64,000 bases of DNA from Kitagawia praeruptora (taxonomy: Eukaryota > Streptophyta > Magnoliopsida > Apiales > Apiaceae): contig CM075353.1 of the NCBI GenBank assembly GCA_037693485.1, forward strand, positions 5,962,001-6,026,000, written 5' to 3'. The notes beneath the pieces are model-generated. The model was not told the DNA's origin. It did no database searches and was given only the letters and a program-made list of their open reading frames with translations. Position numbers and translations under genes: made by a program. Of this stretch, positions 23,373-36,090 are shown piece by piece (positions within the stretch are counted from its first letter, which is position 1; the number at the start of each line of letters is the position of its first letter).

Positions 23373-23499
23373 ACCAGCTGAGTCGAGCCAACGACGTTAA
23401 ACAAAAGCGCTTCTTGGGAGGCAACCCAAGCCTTGTTGAAAAAAAAAGAGAGAAAAAAATGAGTGTTGTTGTAAAAAAAAAAAAAAAAAAAATATCGAT

Positions 23500-23700
23500 T
23501 TTTGAGCAGGTTGCAGCTCTGTAACGCAGGCTGCACCTGCGTTTCTGGCAGTGGGGCAGTTTGCGGGGGTGTAACGCAGGCTGCGCCTGCGTTACTGGAA
23601 TAGAGGCAGATTGCGGGGGTTTCGCGCATCTTGCGCCTGCGCCACTGTACTTGGAGCAATTTGCTTCAGTTGCGCGGCAGGCTGCGCGTGAAGAAGGGCC
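23500..23700. repeat. GC-rich palindromic repeats after pol
   Basis: Three to four units of about 65 bp share GTAACGCAGGCTGC and GCCTGCGTTACTGG, which are largely inverted copies of each other. The block is much more GC-rich than the rest of the element. Confidence 0.65.
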
Positions 23701-23880
23701 TGTCAGAATTTTGTCAGAGTGTTTCATCAGTTTTGTGCGGCTGTTTTATATAAAAAAAAAAAATTCTTTTCACCTCCTATTCTATTTATACCCCTATTGT
23801 ACCTAATTCTTTTCTTATTTCAAATCCAAAACCCCCCATCTCTTTTTCAAATTTCTAAACCTATTTCTATTCTAATTCTT

Positions 23881-23909
23881 ATTTATTATTATTATTATTA
23901 TTATAATTA

Positions 23910-23941
<32 letters not shown>

Positions 23942-23948
23942 TTTTTTT
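23881..23948. repeat. ATT trinucleotide microsatellite
   Basis: A slightly interrupted run of about 20 TTA/ATT units lies in the Athila 3' non-coding region. Confidence 0.9.
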
Positions 23949-26180
23949 TAATTTTTAATCCCTAAATCCTATTTCTATCCTACATTAAATTTCAAATTCC
24001 ACCCAATTTTTTTTCCTTTTCACCTTAAAATTCTTAAATCCATCCTATCATTCCATTATCTATTTATACCCATGCATACACACCCAATTTATTATTTTCT
24101 TCCTCTACATCTCTAAAAAATTCAAGTTTGGGGGAAAATTAGTACAAGTTCACCTCTTTGATTCGTAGTCGGGATTTTTCTTCTCTAATTTTTTTTATTA
24201 CGAATTTGTGTTCTTGTAAATTGGGGATTTTGTATTATTCTTGTTAATTGGGTATTTTTGGAGTGATATTGCTTGGTGGTTTTTGCAGGAAATTTCTTGG
24301 TGGTTGTTGGTGGTGCGTGGGTGGCTCCTAAGCAAATGAAGGATGGTTTTTACACTCGACACCTTGATTCCAGGGGAGTTTTCTTTCTTTTCTTTTTAGT
24401 GTAGTTTTATTTTGTTTTTAGTTGTAGTTTTGTATCTTGTTCATAGTTCATTGGGGACAATGAACCGCTTAAGTGTGGGGAGGTGTTCTCAACGTAGTGT
24501 ATTACTTGTTTTTTTTTTAAAAAAAAAAATTTCAAAAAAAAATTTAAAAAAATTAAAAAATACCAAAAATAATTCTAGCCATGCAATTTGATTAGTTGTT
24601 GTATTTTGCTTGATACACCCATGCATGCGTAGAATTCTTGTGCTCTTGACGTTTATGTATGAGAAGTGACGTGCTTTGTTCTTGTGCACACACTTACACT
24701 AGCAAGTTGAAGCTGGTAGACTTAATTGGATGTTGTAAGTGATTAGAATGACATGAATATGTGCAAGATGACTTGGTTTCCATGCTTTGAGTACAAGTAG
24801 GTGCGTTAGAGAGTCTTGTTACTTGGGATTGATTATGTTTTGTCACACCAAGTGAGTTTTGAGCCTATATGCATATCTTTTGCATGATTTTTCGTTTGGT
24901 TGAGTGTCCACATGTTGTTTACATTGCTAGCACTTACTTGAGATCTTTCTTGAAATGCATGATATTACTTGATGATGAGATGATAAAGGCACTTAGGTTT
25001 AACCTCGTGTTTCCCATATTTCCAAACCATTTATACATGATCAATTAGTTAACCCGTTGAGCTTAATCATATTCTTTCGGTGACACACTACGTTACTTGC
25101 CGTTATCCTTTTTATTCTATTGGCCTTACATTGAATTTGAACCTAAATTGTCAAAGGCCTCGTGTTTGAGGGAGTAATAAGGTGTTCATAAAAGGGGGGG
25201 TTATTGATGATCATACCATTGGGGAATATTGATTTTGGTTGATGCTTGCTAGTCGAAATTCATAATAATATCTATGGATCATTGTGTTTATTCCTTAGCT
25301 CTCAGAAAAAAAAAGAAAAAAAAGAGAAAAAAATAGAAAAAAAAAACAGAAAAAAAAAATAGAAAAAAAAATTGAATAAATTTGAGAGCATTCTTATATT
25401 TGTATGATCCTTCTTCATTCGACTAGTCAAGTTATTATGTAAGGGGTATTGAAAAATCCAAGTGTGGGGAAGTATTTATTGGTTTTAATAAGTATGGGAG
25501 TTGTTTTAATTTCATTGTCGGGTACTAGCTTTTGACTTAACCTTCTTTAGCTTTCTTGACATACCTTGTCCCTAGCCCACGCTACAACCCGAATAAAGAC
25601 CTTTTGATTGTCGTCAGTGATGTATGTTGTGTTGAGAGTGAGATTGATTGCGAGTGTCAAGTTGTGTTTATGATTTTGTTGGAATTGAGTGATACACTTA
25701 ACCTTGTTCTTGAGTGAATATTCGTTTTTTGAGTGAAAGGTGAGTTATTACTTGTTTTGGCATAGGAGATCCCGGGTTTAGACTTAAAGATGTATTTCTT
25801 GTGGGCTTAGCATGATTACCAACGATTTTTACACTTGACATGAATTTTTATGACCTTCTGCATGTTGGTTGAGTAGACTACGTGAATACTTGCACTTTCC
25901 ACACCAAGACATCGTATGTTTACTTTGATTCTTAAGTTGATGTGGCATGAGAGGACTTGTGTGTGTGGTGTTGTGTTAGCATTGATCTTTTGCATGGTTA
26001 GATGGATTTTGTGGGTACATTCACTATAAACCCTCACGAGACAACACTCGTCCTACTAGGGCTGCCTAGGGGTTTAACGGCTTGTTGCATATGCTCAATG
26101 CAATCGTGTCATCTACGAAAGTGATGTTTGTTAGGACTTAGTTTTTATTTCACTTATTTGCCCGAGGACGTGCAAATGCT

Positions 26181-26195
26181 AAGTGTGGGGATGTT
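26181..26195 (+). other. Polypurine tract of the Athila element
   Basis: AAGTGTGGGGATGTT immediately precedes the TGATAGAG start of the 3' LTR. Two earlier copies of its core are at 24471 and 25460. Confidence 0.7.
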
Positions 26196-27468
26196 TGATA
26201 GAGTATATTTTTATATATATTTTAGATGATTTTATTCTCATATTTATTGTGTTTTGCATTGATTTGGATTTTTATTTAATAGATTTTATTGTTTTATTGT
26301 AGGAAATAAAGAATTCATGACTTGGAAGGATTTGGAGCAAAAAGAGCTATTTTGGAGATAAAATAGGAGAAAATTCGTAATATTGGGCTATACGGGCTGC
26401 CTGCACTGTTTGGGCCATATCTTGAGTTCCAGAAGTCAGAATTTGACGATCTTACTGTCCACGCGAAGCTTGTGGAATTATCTTTAATTCAGAGGTGGTC
26501 CAATAAGCAAAATCCAACTGGAAGAGCCCAGAAACAGAGGAGCAAAATTAGTGACGAATTTTACAAGAAAATCCTATTCAATTATGGATATCTTTTTGTA
26601 AATTGATTAGGATATTAAAAATACTTTTATTAGAAGATAGAGATCAGATTTTATTGGGAGGTTATATTATAAAAACGTGGGAATAGAGAGAGAGGGGAGG
26701 AGATACGTATTTTTACTTTTTGACATAAGCTAGGGTTTTGGTTTTCTCTCTTCATCTCTTCCTTTGTAAGCACTTGGTTTAATTTGGATCTTCATTGTTC
26801 TTCATTAATACAAAGTTTGAGGTATTCTTTATTCTCTTGTTTTATTATTATATGTTTTACATGGCTTCTTTCATTATTCTTATTGCTTTTACTTCTACCA
26901 TGAGTGAGTAGTTTAATTCTAGGGTATTAAGGGGAGCCATGTTTGCACCATGATTTGGGCTTAATTTGATTAGTATATTGATGGGTAAAGAGTAATTCTG
27001 ATTGATATGTTATAATTCTTAATTTGTGTAATTGCGCAATATCACAGATTAATTGATTGCAATAGGAGTAATAGATCGAGAGATTTTACTACTAGAGGCT
27101 TACATACAATTAGCAGAATTGAAGGTGAGTGTGAGAACATCATTAGATATTCTGAGAGCGTTAATGCTTGAGAAAGATTAACCATTGCTTTAATTACTTA
27201 ATCCCATTGAAAAGCTATACTTTTGTGATTTGTTTGGTGTAAGCATGGTGAACCTGAATTGCCCTAGATCCTTTAATTAATTGATTTAAAACTTTGTTAA
27301 ATTTGCTTTAGTAGTTAATAAAATTCCAAAACAATCGTTGTGACTAGAAACAATTGATAGCAATTGAATTGAAACTGAAACTGTCTCCTTGAGGATTCGA
27401 CCCGTATTTGCTAGTATCTACTACAATTGATACCGTGCGCTTGCGGTTAGGTATAATTTAACACATCA
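26196..27468 (+). repeat. 3' LTR of the Athila element
   Basis: It is the same length (1273 bp) and nearly identical to 16527-17799, ending TTTAACACATCA. The right TSD TGTAC follows at 27469-27473. Confidence 0.95.
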
Positions 27469-27473
27469 TGTAC

Positions 27474-30157
27474 TTGGCAATTTAATCATATATCCATAAT
27501 AAGGGTCTCTTTTCAATCATTCCAATCTTGATAATCTATAGGTAGCTTAATGTTACCTCTCCTTTCAAACGAATGTCAGTCTATATGACTTTTCCAAAAG
27601 ACAACGTATGTCTTTCTGTCTTTTTTTACAGAACTTGGTAATAGTAGCAAGGATGTTCTGGAAGATATTGGTCGTGTTCAACGTGAATCTCTTAGTGCCT
27701 AGTACATCTAGGGTTTTTATAAAGTCCATCATCATGTTTCTCAATTCATTCTTCATCAAAAGTTCTTGCGGTTGGCACTTTGTTAGAAGCACCCCGCTTT
27801 GTCCTTACATTGTTGGATTAGTCACTTGACAATCCTTAGTGACTTGGCCCCAACTGGCCACACTAAAATATGTGAATTTAGGGGTCGACTAATAGCATTA
27901 CTTTTCTAGCAATTGTTGGCATAGTGCCTTCTACTTGATACCTTTTGATCTTTTCAAAACTTCACTCCATATAAGTCTCAATCGACTTCTCGGTACCATC
28001 TCCGGTCACCCTTACTTTTCTTTTATTCTTCTAGTTACTCTTATCAATTTCACGTGCCACCAAAGCTTAACATTTCTGGCATGAAAACCTTTTCATTTAA
28101 GTCAATCCCGAACTTTCTTAGTCCGGCTTGTTTCTTAATTACATTTCCCTTTTTCCGTCCAATCTCGACTTCATAATTTTGTCTCCACAATCAATCGTAA
28201 TAATTGGGATCTATCTACCAATCCGTGTAGCGGCTACCTTACCCAATTCATAGGGTTTGCTTCAGTTTCCACTCTCTTCAGTGATGTATTCAGATAATCA
28301 GAAAGACAAGGTTTGCTAAATTTTGTCCAATTCCTTTCCAGGATTAGGGAAATTTCAGTCAATCTATCCATCCACTGGTTACATTAAGAAAATCCATTTC
28401 GATACCCAAAGAATATTTCTATGAACATCCGAGCTAGTCGAACCATAAACAGTTACAGTAGCGAAATGATTGACATAAAGCTGGGAGTTTAACCATTAGA
28501 AGGAAACCAAATATACATCGTCCCTAGAAGGGGAATCAAAAGTTTCAAACTAAGCATGCCGTACCTCCCCGATACATGTTTGTCCTAATAGTCGATACTA
28601 CCGAATACCAGTCTACTTAACAACTAGTCTCAAGAAGGAACACTACCATCGGGGTCAGTCACTTCCCAGAATTGGCACTACCAAGGTCATCCGAATCTGG
28701 TGAACCGTGTTGTCCAATTGTATTCGAGATTACGCTGTCGTACTATATAAGCACAATGCCTAATCTGGTATGAGATGCATCATAATATATCCCAATGTTC
28801 TCCTTCTTCCATTTAGGCAACGCCAACGTTGGGTCGTCACCAATTTCATCTTTTAGCTCCAGGAAGATTTCCTCCCATTTTTTCTGCCTATTCAACTTCT
28901 TAGTCCTTTGTTGGTGTGGTTGACCTTTCTCGCCTGAAACTGCCTTTAAATCGGCGGGGTCCACCAACACTACTCACTTGTTAATCGCATGTCCTAATAA
29001 CGGAACTTCAATTTCCCGAACTCATACTCAGAGAACTTGGCAGACACTTACCTCCTTTAGGTCTCATCTAAAATATTTTCCGTTATTTCTTAACCACTAA
29101 TCGTATTACCCGATCCATTTATGATTCCGCATTGGAGTAACTAATGCAACCACTATAATCCAGTCAAGGAAAAGAAAGAATTTAATATTCTCCTAAACCA
29201 CATATATCTAACGCCTCTGGTTCCTCATTCCACTGAGTTAAAATAACCCTATACTTAATCTCTGACAATAGTCTCGTTACGAGTTTATCACAAACATACT
29301 GGTCTTTTCCTCTTGTATAACCTTATCCAATCGGGCCATTACTTCCCAATGTCTTTACTTTCTAAGTTTCTCCATTTATAAGATGGGTATTTCCCTAAAT
29401 AAAATCACCTTAACAATCTCAATTTGGTTTCATAAATTAAAACCTATGAAATCTGTCTTCTCATGGCGAATTACCATTGACAATATTCAAACTAATCCAT
29501 TTATCCGAAGATATGGCACTTGCCACCTATGTCTTAATTGTTCCTAGGGGTTCTGCTTCCCGTCCTATATCAATGTCTTTGATAATCATGCATCGTTCTA
29601 ACTCCTTTCTCATTAATCTGAAAGTCTCCAAGGTTTCTTATCTATCCTTACATAAGATCTTAAGTAATTCCTCAAATCCATCTTACTTGCTGGTACTTCA
29701 TCCGGTAGTCCGGCTATGAATCCAATATGTCTCTTTAATTCTATTAATAATATCTCAGCTCTTTACGCTCATTCCTCTGAGCACTATATCTTAATTCTTA
29801 CAGTCTCTCTGGCTGTAGCCCTCATTTCCTTAAGTGTAAACTCCTTATACTTATCAATATGCTCCTCCTCTGCTGGAACCTCTTTTGGGTCCTCAGTAGG
29901 GTACTCTTATCGAATCCACCATCCGATCTTCAGTATCAAAACAAGCATCATTGTGTTACTCCTCGTAATCCCCAAGGTCTGTCGCCTTACTAGTCGATAC
30001 AAGAACGAGCTAAGTTACTATCATGATACTTAATAGTTCCCATAAGGGTTTTATATGTCAATACTACATTAAGTAGTCCAACTATGAACTTGGCAAGAGT
30101 TCTTATTATCTTAATAAATTTATTGTTTTAACATCGCGTCATCTCTGGGATATATAA
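27474..30157 (-). pseudogene. Degraded 5' half of the giant-LTR element's internal region (gag/RT remnants)
   Basis: On the minus strand the region next to the PBS encodes scraps of an acidic gag-like N-terminus (about 29750-29920). Around 28743-29060 it holds broken RT/RNase H sequence. One segment contains VDPADLKAV (gypsy RT end, VDPAK-x-EAV). A second reads LALPKWKKENIGIYYDASHT, matching the start of gypsy RNase H (LALP...Y-x-DAS). Stops and frameshifts are frequent. Only about 1.1 kb separate the PBS from the RT end, so much of gag, protease and RT is deleted. The plus-strand frames near 29477-30033 are not genes. Confidence 0.6.
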
Positions 30158-30174
30158 CGCTCTCTCTGATACCA
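30158..30174 (-). other. Primer-binding site of the giant-LTR element
   Basis: The minus strand reads TGGTATCAGAGAGAGCG, four bases inside the 5' LTR end. TGGTATCAGAGC is the standard site complementary to initiator tRNA-Met in plant retrotransposons. Confidence 0.85.
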
Positions 30175-30178
30175 TTTC

Positions 30179-33100
30179 TGTAACACCCCCAGATCCAGGG
30201 TCAGGGATCTGGTCGTTACGGTCTCAATATCCATCCATAAAACCAACATAATTTAAATTACAACCTTGTGACCCAGAACAACATCATAAAACACACCCGT
30301 TATAGTCCCAGAGATGAAATCAGAGTAACCATCAATATTATTAATCACAAGATTGAGTTCTTACAACCCAAAGAATTACAATTTTACAATTACATGCTCT
30401 TTGCCATCCATTGGTATATGTCATATATATATAAATACATTTGATGTACAAATGCTAACAACTAGCCTACCAGAGGCTGCATCCTTAGCAATGGTAGCTA
30501 TGACCTCAGCGGTTAATCATCTGACGGCTGACACCTGCCTATGCTGAGTACGCCTTGCGCGGCCATCTGAACTAGCTGTTGTTGTGATATAAACAAATAA
30601 AGCAAGGGTGAGCAATAGTCCACCAAAAATATAATTGAACAGTGATAATATATAACAGTCCAAAATATCTTTGAAACCATATGCCATGCATTAACGATGT
30701 AGTACCAACATAAGGTATGAGATGAAGTTACAAGGTAACTCAAAATATATTTGTTTTGAATAAATATCTGCTATGTCAAAGATGAGCAAGATATTATCAA
30801 CTTTTCATAATAGAGGAACTTGCAGGAAGAGTATTGCAATTCCAATTCAAACACTTTTCAAACCTGCCAATAATGATAAGGTTGCAGGAAATTTCCAATA
30901 TTGAGAGATGAACTAATACTGGAGTTTGACGCACCAGGAGACATAGCATTTACACGATGATCAGTCGCATGTTATGCTCCCCACCTCTTGTTTACTACAT
31001 GTAGAAGGAAGCACCGACGGATTTACTTGTCTACCGCCCTCTGGAACCCCCGGCCAACTGTTGGGCCATTTGCTGGACCGGCGCCACTGGGTCACTTACG
31101 CATCTCCTAGTTCATTTCACATCCATAACTTTGAAACGTGAAGTTCCTCCCCCTTTTCCCAAGTATATTACTTGTTGATAGGACTCCACAAAGTAGTCGT
31201 ATCTAGTTGGAAAGGAAAAATCACCAATATTTCCCAAGCTGATGCTTGTTAATGGATATAAACTTGTTCCATCAATTCTTACCCCTCGAGCGTTGAGGAG
31301 GTAACCAAACAGACTCATATCGATGTTTGAAGAATCAAGATGTGAGTGACAAGATAGTTTTAGCAAGTATAGGACCGAGCAGCCCAATAAATAACATCTC
31401 TCAAGTGAGGTCCCCTTATATATTTTTGGAAGTTGAGCGAGTATTTAAATCTTCTTATAAGATAGATTTAAATGGAAATAAAGTTTTGGGAACCTCCCCT
31501 TGACAAAAATAGTCATAAAATACTCCGAACTATTTTACACCATATCTGAAGATGAAAGATAATCTTTGAATAATATGAATTATTATAAAAAGAACTTAAA
31601 AGAATTTAAATAAATATTCCAAGAATATTTATTAAATCAATAAGAATTAAGGAATATGATTAAATCATAATATTGCTCGTAAGTAATCCTCGAATAAATA
31701 CATAGAATTATTTACTAAATAATTCTCTTCTTTAAATGAATATTCAAAATAATATTCATTAATTAAATAAGCCCAAGTAAATGTTTAAAATAATATTCAC
31801 TAAATAAATCTAACATTAAATGAATATTTGAAAATAATATTCATTTAATAACTAATATTCTAAATAAATATCCAAATAATATTCTTTTAGCAATCAAACT
31901 TTAAAGGAATATTCGAAGCAATATTCCTTAAGTAAATAGAACTTCGAATGAATATCTTAAAATAATATTCATCAAGTACATAAAATCTTAAATGAATATT
32001 CACGATAATATTCATTTAATAAATAAATTTCCAAGAATACTAAAGTAATTACTCATTGAATAATCAAACTCTAAACGAATATTCGAAACTAATATTCATT
32101 TAAGTAATTAAAGCTCGAATGAATATTAAAATAATATTCAACAAATAAATATACGCGAATGAATATTCAAAATAATATTCATATAGTACCTCTCGATTGA
32201 GATAATATCCAAATAGCATTCCTCGAGTAATTTCCAAGTAATCAATACTTTATGAAAATATAAATAATGTTTACTAATAACATTCCTCAAAATGAGTACT
32301 ACTCTGCCGCTGGAATCCCTCCGGGTTTCCACGGCTATCTATATTTCACAAAATACTGACTCCCGGTCTTATATTTAAAGAATGAATATCATACGCCCTT
32401 CACTAAGGGTCTTAGCAAAACAATCTTGCTTATAACTGATAATTCATATCTAGTCTATAAGCCAATATCAATTCAGGGAACAAGCATATCAATAGACTTG
32501 AAAGTAGGCATGCATGTTATGGCATAGGTATACAACAATCATTATATATATTATCACAACAACAGTTCCAAGTATTGGAAACTTGCCTGGTAATCCTGTA
32601 GGGGTAGTGTGTCTCGTGTCGATCCAATGATCTATAAATAGTCACAACAACCGAGGTCAATCACTTAACATTTCGAAGGTTAAGTATAACTTAACTTAAG
32701 TCATGTAATTTTAGTCCAAAACACACCTCGAACCCACCCTTAATGTCAGATTTTTCGTATATCTTACTTAATCAATTATAACCTCGTTCTTTGAACCAAT
32801 ATGTGGTCTTGATAATTCTTAACAAGTTTCGTGTTTTAGTCGACTCGAAACTCCCTTTTTAACTTAGCCAAAAAGGGTGGCCAAATTAGTACCCCTAGGG
32901 TTGACTTTTCCGAGAATCACTATTTCGAGACTCGTACTTCAACACTTTTAATAAATCACTGGAAACGTATTTAATTACGAAACCACTTATAAAATCATCT
33001 TTTGTATTTGTAATATTTATCATAAAATTTCCAATTCGAAGCCACGAGTCTAAATAGGTGAAATGTATTTTTGAAGTTCAGTCGACTACGGATCTTTACT

Positions 33101-35180
33101 ATTCACACCTCTTTCACTAAAACGTTCATAACTCGGTAACCGTTAACTCAAATGATGCACCGTTTTCGCATACATGATCTAGAGAATGTCTAGAAGGTAG
33201 TTAACTCAAAATTGGACTTAGATCAGAAGATTAATTTTTACATATTTCACTAAAACAGGGCAGGAGCGTTTTGGTGAATAGTGCTACCTCCAAAAAGTGG
33301 TTTCTTCGCACTTAACCTCGATTCGAACATTTTTATAAAATCGGAAAACGATCCATTTTACTTGTGGTTTTCTCTCACGCCTTCCTTATGACCTCTAATA
33401 TTTAATTACCATGATTCGTCACCGACTTAGTCATGTTAAGGGATTCCAATTTCAGTTACGAACTTTCGATTACGGTTTCGAACCCCTTTTACGAATTTAA
33501 TCATAACTCCTAAACCGTAAGTCCATTTCATACGATCTTTATATCAAAACGAAGCTTATAACATAATCTAGCTTATCATGGAAGAAATCGAAGCTAATCA
33601 GTGACTTATACCTACTGTCAAACTCGTGTTCTTAAGGTTAACGAAATTTCGGCATTACGACGGCTATAAATCGGATATTTACCCAATTCCAAAACTTCCA
33701 ATAACCATGGTATCCACTCCAACCAACATATACATGATATATAACCATGAACTGAGGCCAAGCAATGCCTTTCCGTTCATCTAAACTATTTTTAACATTT
33801 ACTAAAACCAAATCATAATCATGCTTATAATCATGCCTATAACCATGTTAACACCATAACTACTTAAATCCATCAAGAACAAACATATTCTTAAAGTAAG
33901 GGCTAGGGTTTTGAAAAGTTATACCTTCCATGGAGTGGGTAAAGACCTTGCTAAGCCTTGTATAGTCCTTGTACATCCTTAACCAAGCTTAGATCATCCA
34001 AGAAATCAAGATCCAAGAGTTTTGTTCATGAAAATCACTATTCACCCTCATCTTCAAGGATTTATTTGAAAATGGAAACAAAGGAGATTGAAGCTAGGAT
34101 TTTTAGGAGATTACTTTTATGAAATATAGGACTCACAATAAAAGTTTCAAGATCAAATGATGGTTGCAAGCTTGATTTTGGTTTTGAAATTAAAGAAGAA
34201 GCCGAATGCTTCTTTTTGAGAGAAATGAAGTTGGTTGCTTTGTTTGCTTGGCTAATCTCTTGTTCTCATCTTGCATTATTGAGATATTATCTCATAAAGT
34301 AGCTTTATTAAAGCTATTATGTCATGGATGATGAATTTTTGATGGCCATGTGTCTTGTTTTTGTGGTTGGATGAGAAAAGGATGCTAAGTACTAGTTAGC
34401 TTCTTAATCTTGCTAGTTGCTCATGTAACTAATTGGTTTCTAGATATTTATCACTTGCACATGCATGCACCTTGCTTCCACTGCTTGATTCTTTGTCCGT
34501 TTATTGCTTAATTCATTGATCGTTCGAGGGAATAACTCATTCGTTTCTAGTTAGGGTTTTACCGAAAACCTTCTTAATAATTATAATACCATTCTCCATC
34601 TTTCTTAATATTTCTCGAATTTCAATCCTTAAATATTAAATATTAAATACTTAATCTATCAGTGTCTAGGGAAAATCTCGGAGAAAATGAAAGTGCTGTT
34701 TTTCAGAATCCGACAGTCTTTACATACACTTATTTTCCCCTCAGATCACTAATACGAACTCAGAAATTCATTCCGGGTACTTCTATATAGTGTCGTCTCA
34801 TAATATTCTTATTTCCATCAAAAATACTATTCATCACTTATTCTCTTTTTAGTCCTGGTACTTGGAAAATATCTTTGTGCTTCCTCGAGCGTTTCTTAAC
34901 TCTTTCATGGAACCTCCGTACTTGCAACCGATATCGATCTGGATGACATGAGGGTATTTATTTCTCTCTAGGGAATCTTATCTTAACTTTCTAGGAGATA
35001 GATTATTCTAATCTAAGTTATCACCCAATAGCATTCTTCAGGACATACAACCTTGGAATCTATATCCTTTCATTATTCATTCCTTAAAACCAGTATTACC
35101 TTGTAGTTGTAACCACTGTTCACTCTTACATCAATACATAATAAAATTTTTAATTCTACCCAAAAATCTGGGTTCTTACA
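30179..35180 (-). repeat. Giant LTR, 5' LTR of the minus-strand element (5002 bp)
   Basis: It is collinear with 8641-13628 and differs by scattered substitutions plus a small insertion near 32685-32700. It includes the terminal stem-loop (from 30180), the AT palindromic array, and the TSD ACTAA directly after its end. Confidence 0.92.
31555..32310. repeat. AATATT-centred palindromic array in the second giant LTR
   Basis: This is the same series of AATGAATATTC...AATAATATTCATT units as at 10020-10760, with only a few base changes. Confidence 0.8.
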
Positions 35181-35712
35181 ACTAATATCAAATTTAATAG
35201 ATGATAATTGTGTTTCTAATATCAAATTTAATAGATGATTAATGAGCTTTGAAAAGTGAATTTTATCATATGTTTTATTAGTATATTTTGAATTAGAAAT
35301 ATTAAATTTAATTATGTTGTTAGTGAGAATCGAACCCTTGACCTATGGTAGTACACCTTTATTATCCCTCTTACTCTTATGCTGTTAGTGTTAGTACTAA
35401 AGAACGTGATGTATATAGTTTTGATAGTTTTATTATTCATTATGTAGCTGGTAAGAATCGAGCCCTTGACCTATGGTAGTACACCTTTATAAGGATATAA
35501 TATATAAAGGAGGATAAACGGGAGTTTAGGTGTCGTTCTAATACCATCTCAATCTATTTTTCTAATATTTTAGAATTTTAAGATTTTAAACACTAATAAA
35601 TATAAAATATCTCTTTTAACATATTAAAAGTAGAATAAGTGTTCGGATTTATATATGAGAATAACTTGAATTTATAGGAAATACATAAAATTAGAAGTTT
35701 TATTTGAATCAT

Positions 35713-35714
<2 letters not shown>

Positions 35715-35782
<68 letters not shown>
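35715..35782. repeat. AT dinucleotide microsatellite, 34 units
   Basis: A perfect run of alternating A and T, 68 bp long, lies between two copies of the AT-rich module. Confidence 0.95.
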
Positions 35783-35785
<3 letters not shown>

Positions 35786-36090
35786 GATACACGAGAGCTT
35801 AGGTGACGCTCTAAGATCGTCTCAATCTATTTTTCTAATATTTTAGAATTTTAGGATTTTAAACAATAATAAATATAAAAATATCTCTTTTAACATATTA
35901 AAAGTAGAATAGGTGTTCGAATTTATATATGAGTAGAATTTGAATTTATAGGAAATACATATAATTAGAAGTTATATTGGCCGGAAATAGAATAAGTATT
36001 TAATTATAAGGCATTTGATTAAAAGTAAATTAATATTTTAGAATTTTATGATTTTAAACACTAATAAATATAAAAATATCTCTTCTAACA

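Larger units (their letters stand above)
23373..26180 (+). other. Long non-coding 3' region of the Athila element, no env ORF
   Basis: About 2.8 kb separate the pol stop from the 3' LTR without a supportable gene. It starts with a poly-A run (about 23473-23492) and a GC-rich repeat block (23500-23700). An ATT microsatellite (23881-23948) and A-rich runs (24511-24570, 25305-25370) follow. The motif AAGTGTGGGG occurs at 24471 and 25460 as well as at the true polypurine tract. Athila relatives often have an env-like ORF here. I see no signal peptide or long frame, so it is absent or lost. Confidence 0.75.
16527..27468 (+). mobile_element. Athila-type Ty3/gypsy retrotransposon, full length, 10.9 kb, TSD TGTAC
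   Basis: Both 1273-bp LTRs, primer-binding site, gag-pol, polypurine tract and the 5-bp TSD (TGTAC at 16522-16526 and 27469-27473) are present. The LTRs differ at only about two positions by eye (one near 17136, one near 17430), so insertion is recent. The order gag-protease-RT-RNase H-integrase without a chromodomain, the PBS type and the long non-coding 3' region indicate the Athila branch. No env-like ORF is found. A stop early in gag (18087-18089) probably disables this copy. Confidence 0.93.
8641..35180 (-). mobile_element. Gypsy-type retrotransposon with about 5-kb LTRs, non-autonomous, with a nested Athila, TSD ACTAA
   Basis: Two long direct repeats (8641-13628 and 30179-35180) flank a degraded interior. 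The 5-bp duplication ACTAA is at 8636-8640 and 35181-35185. On the minus strand the LTR starts TGTAAGAACC and ends GTGTTACA. A primer-binding site of initiator-Met type follows at 30158-30174, and a polypurine tract precedes the other LTR at 13629-13641, so the element points left. Without the nested Athila the interior is about 5.6 kb. Residual RT/RNase H matches suggest a chromovirus (Tekay/Del-like) origin. Huge LTRs around a dead interior fit the large retrotransposon derivative (LARD) concept. Confidence 0.9.

Noticed and set aside
23296..23727. Minus-strand frames of 143 and 105 codons after pol
   Set aside because: They arise from the poly-A tract and GC-rich repeats read backwards. 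No family resemblance.
27565..27792. Minus-strand frame of 75 codons, first thought to be a protease remnant of the giant-LTR element
   Set aside because: Its position downstream of the RT/RNase H remnant contradicts the gene order, and the active-site D-S/T-G motif is not visible.
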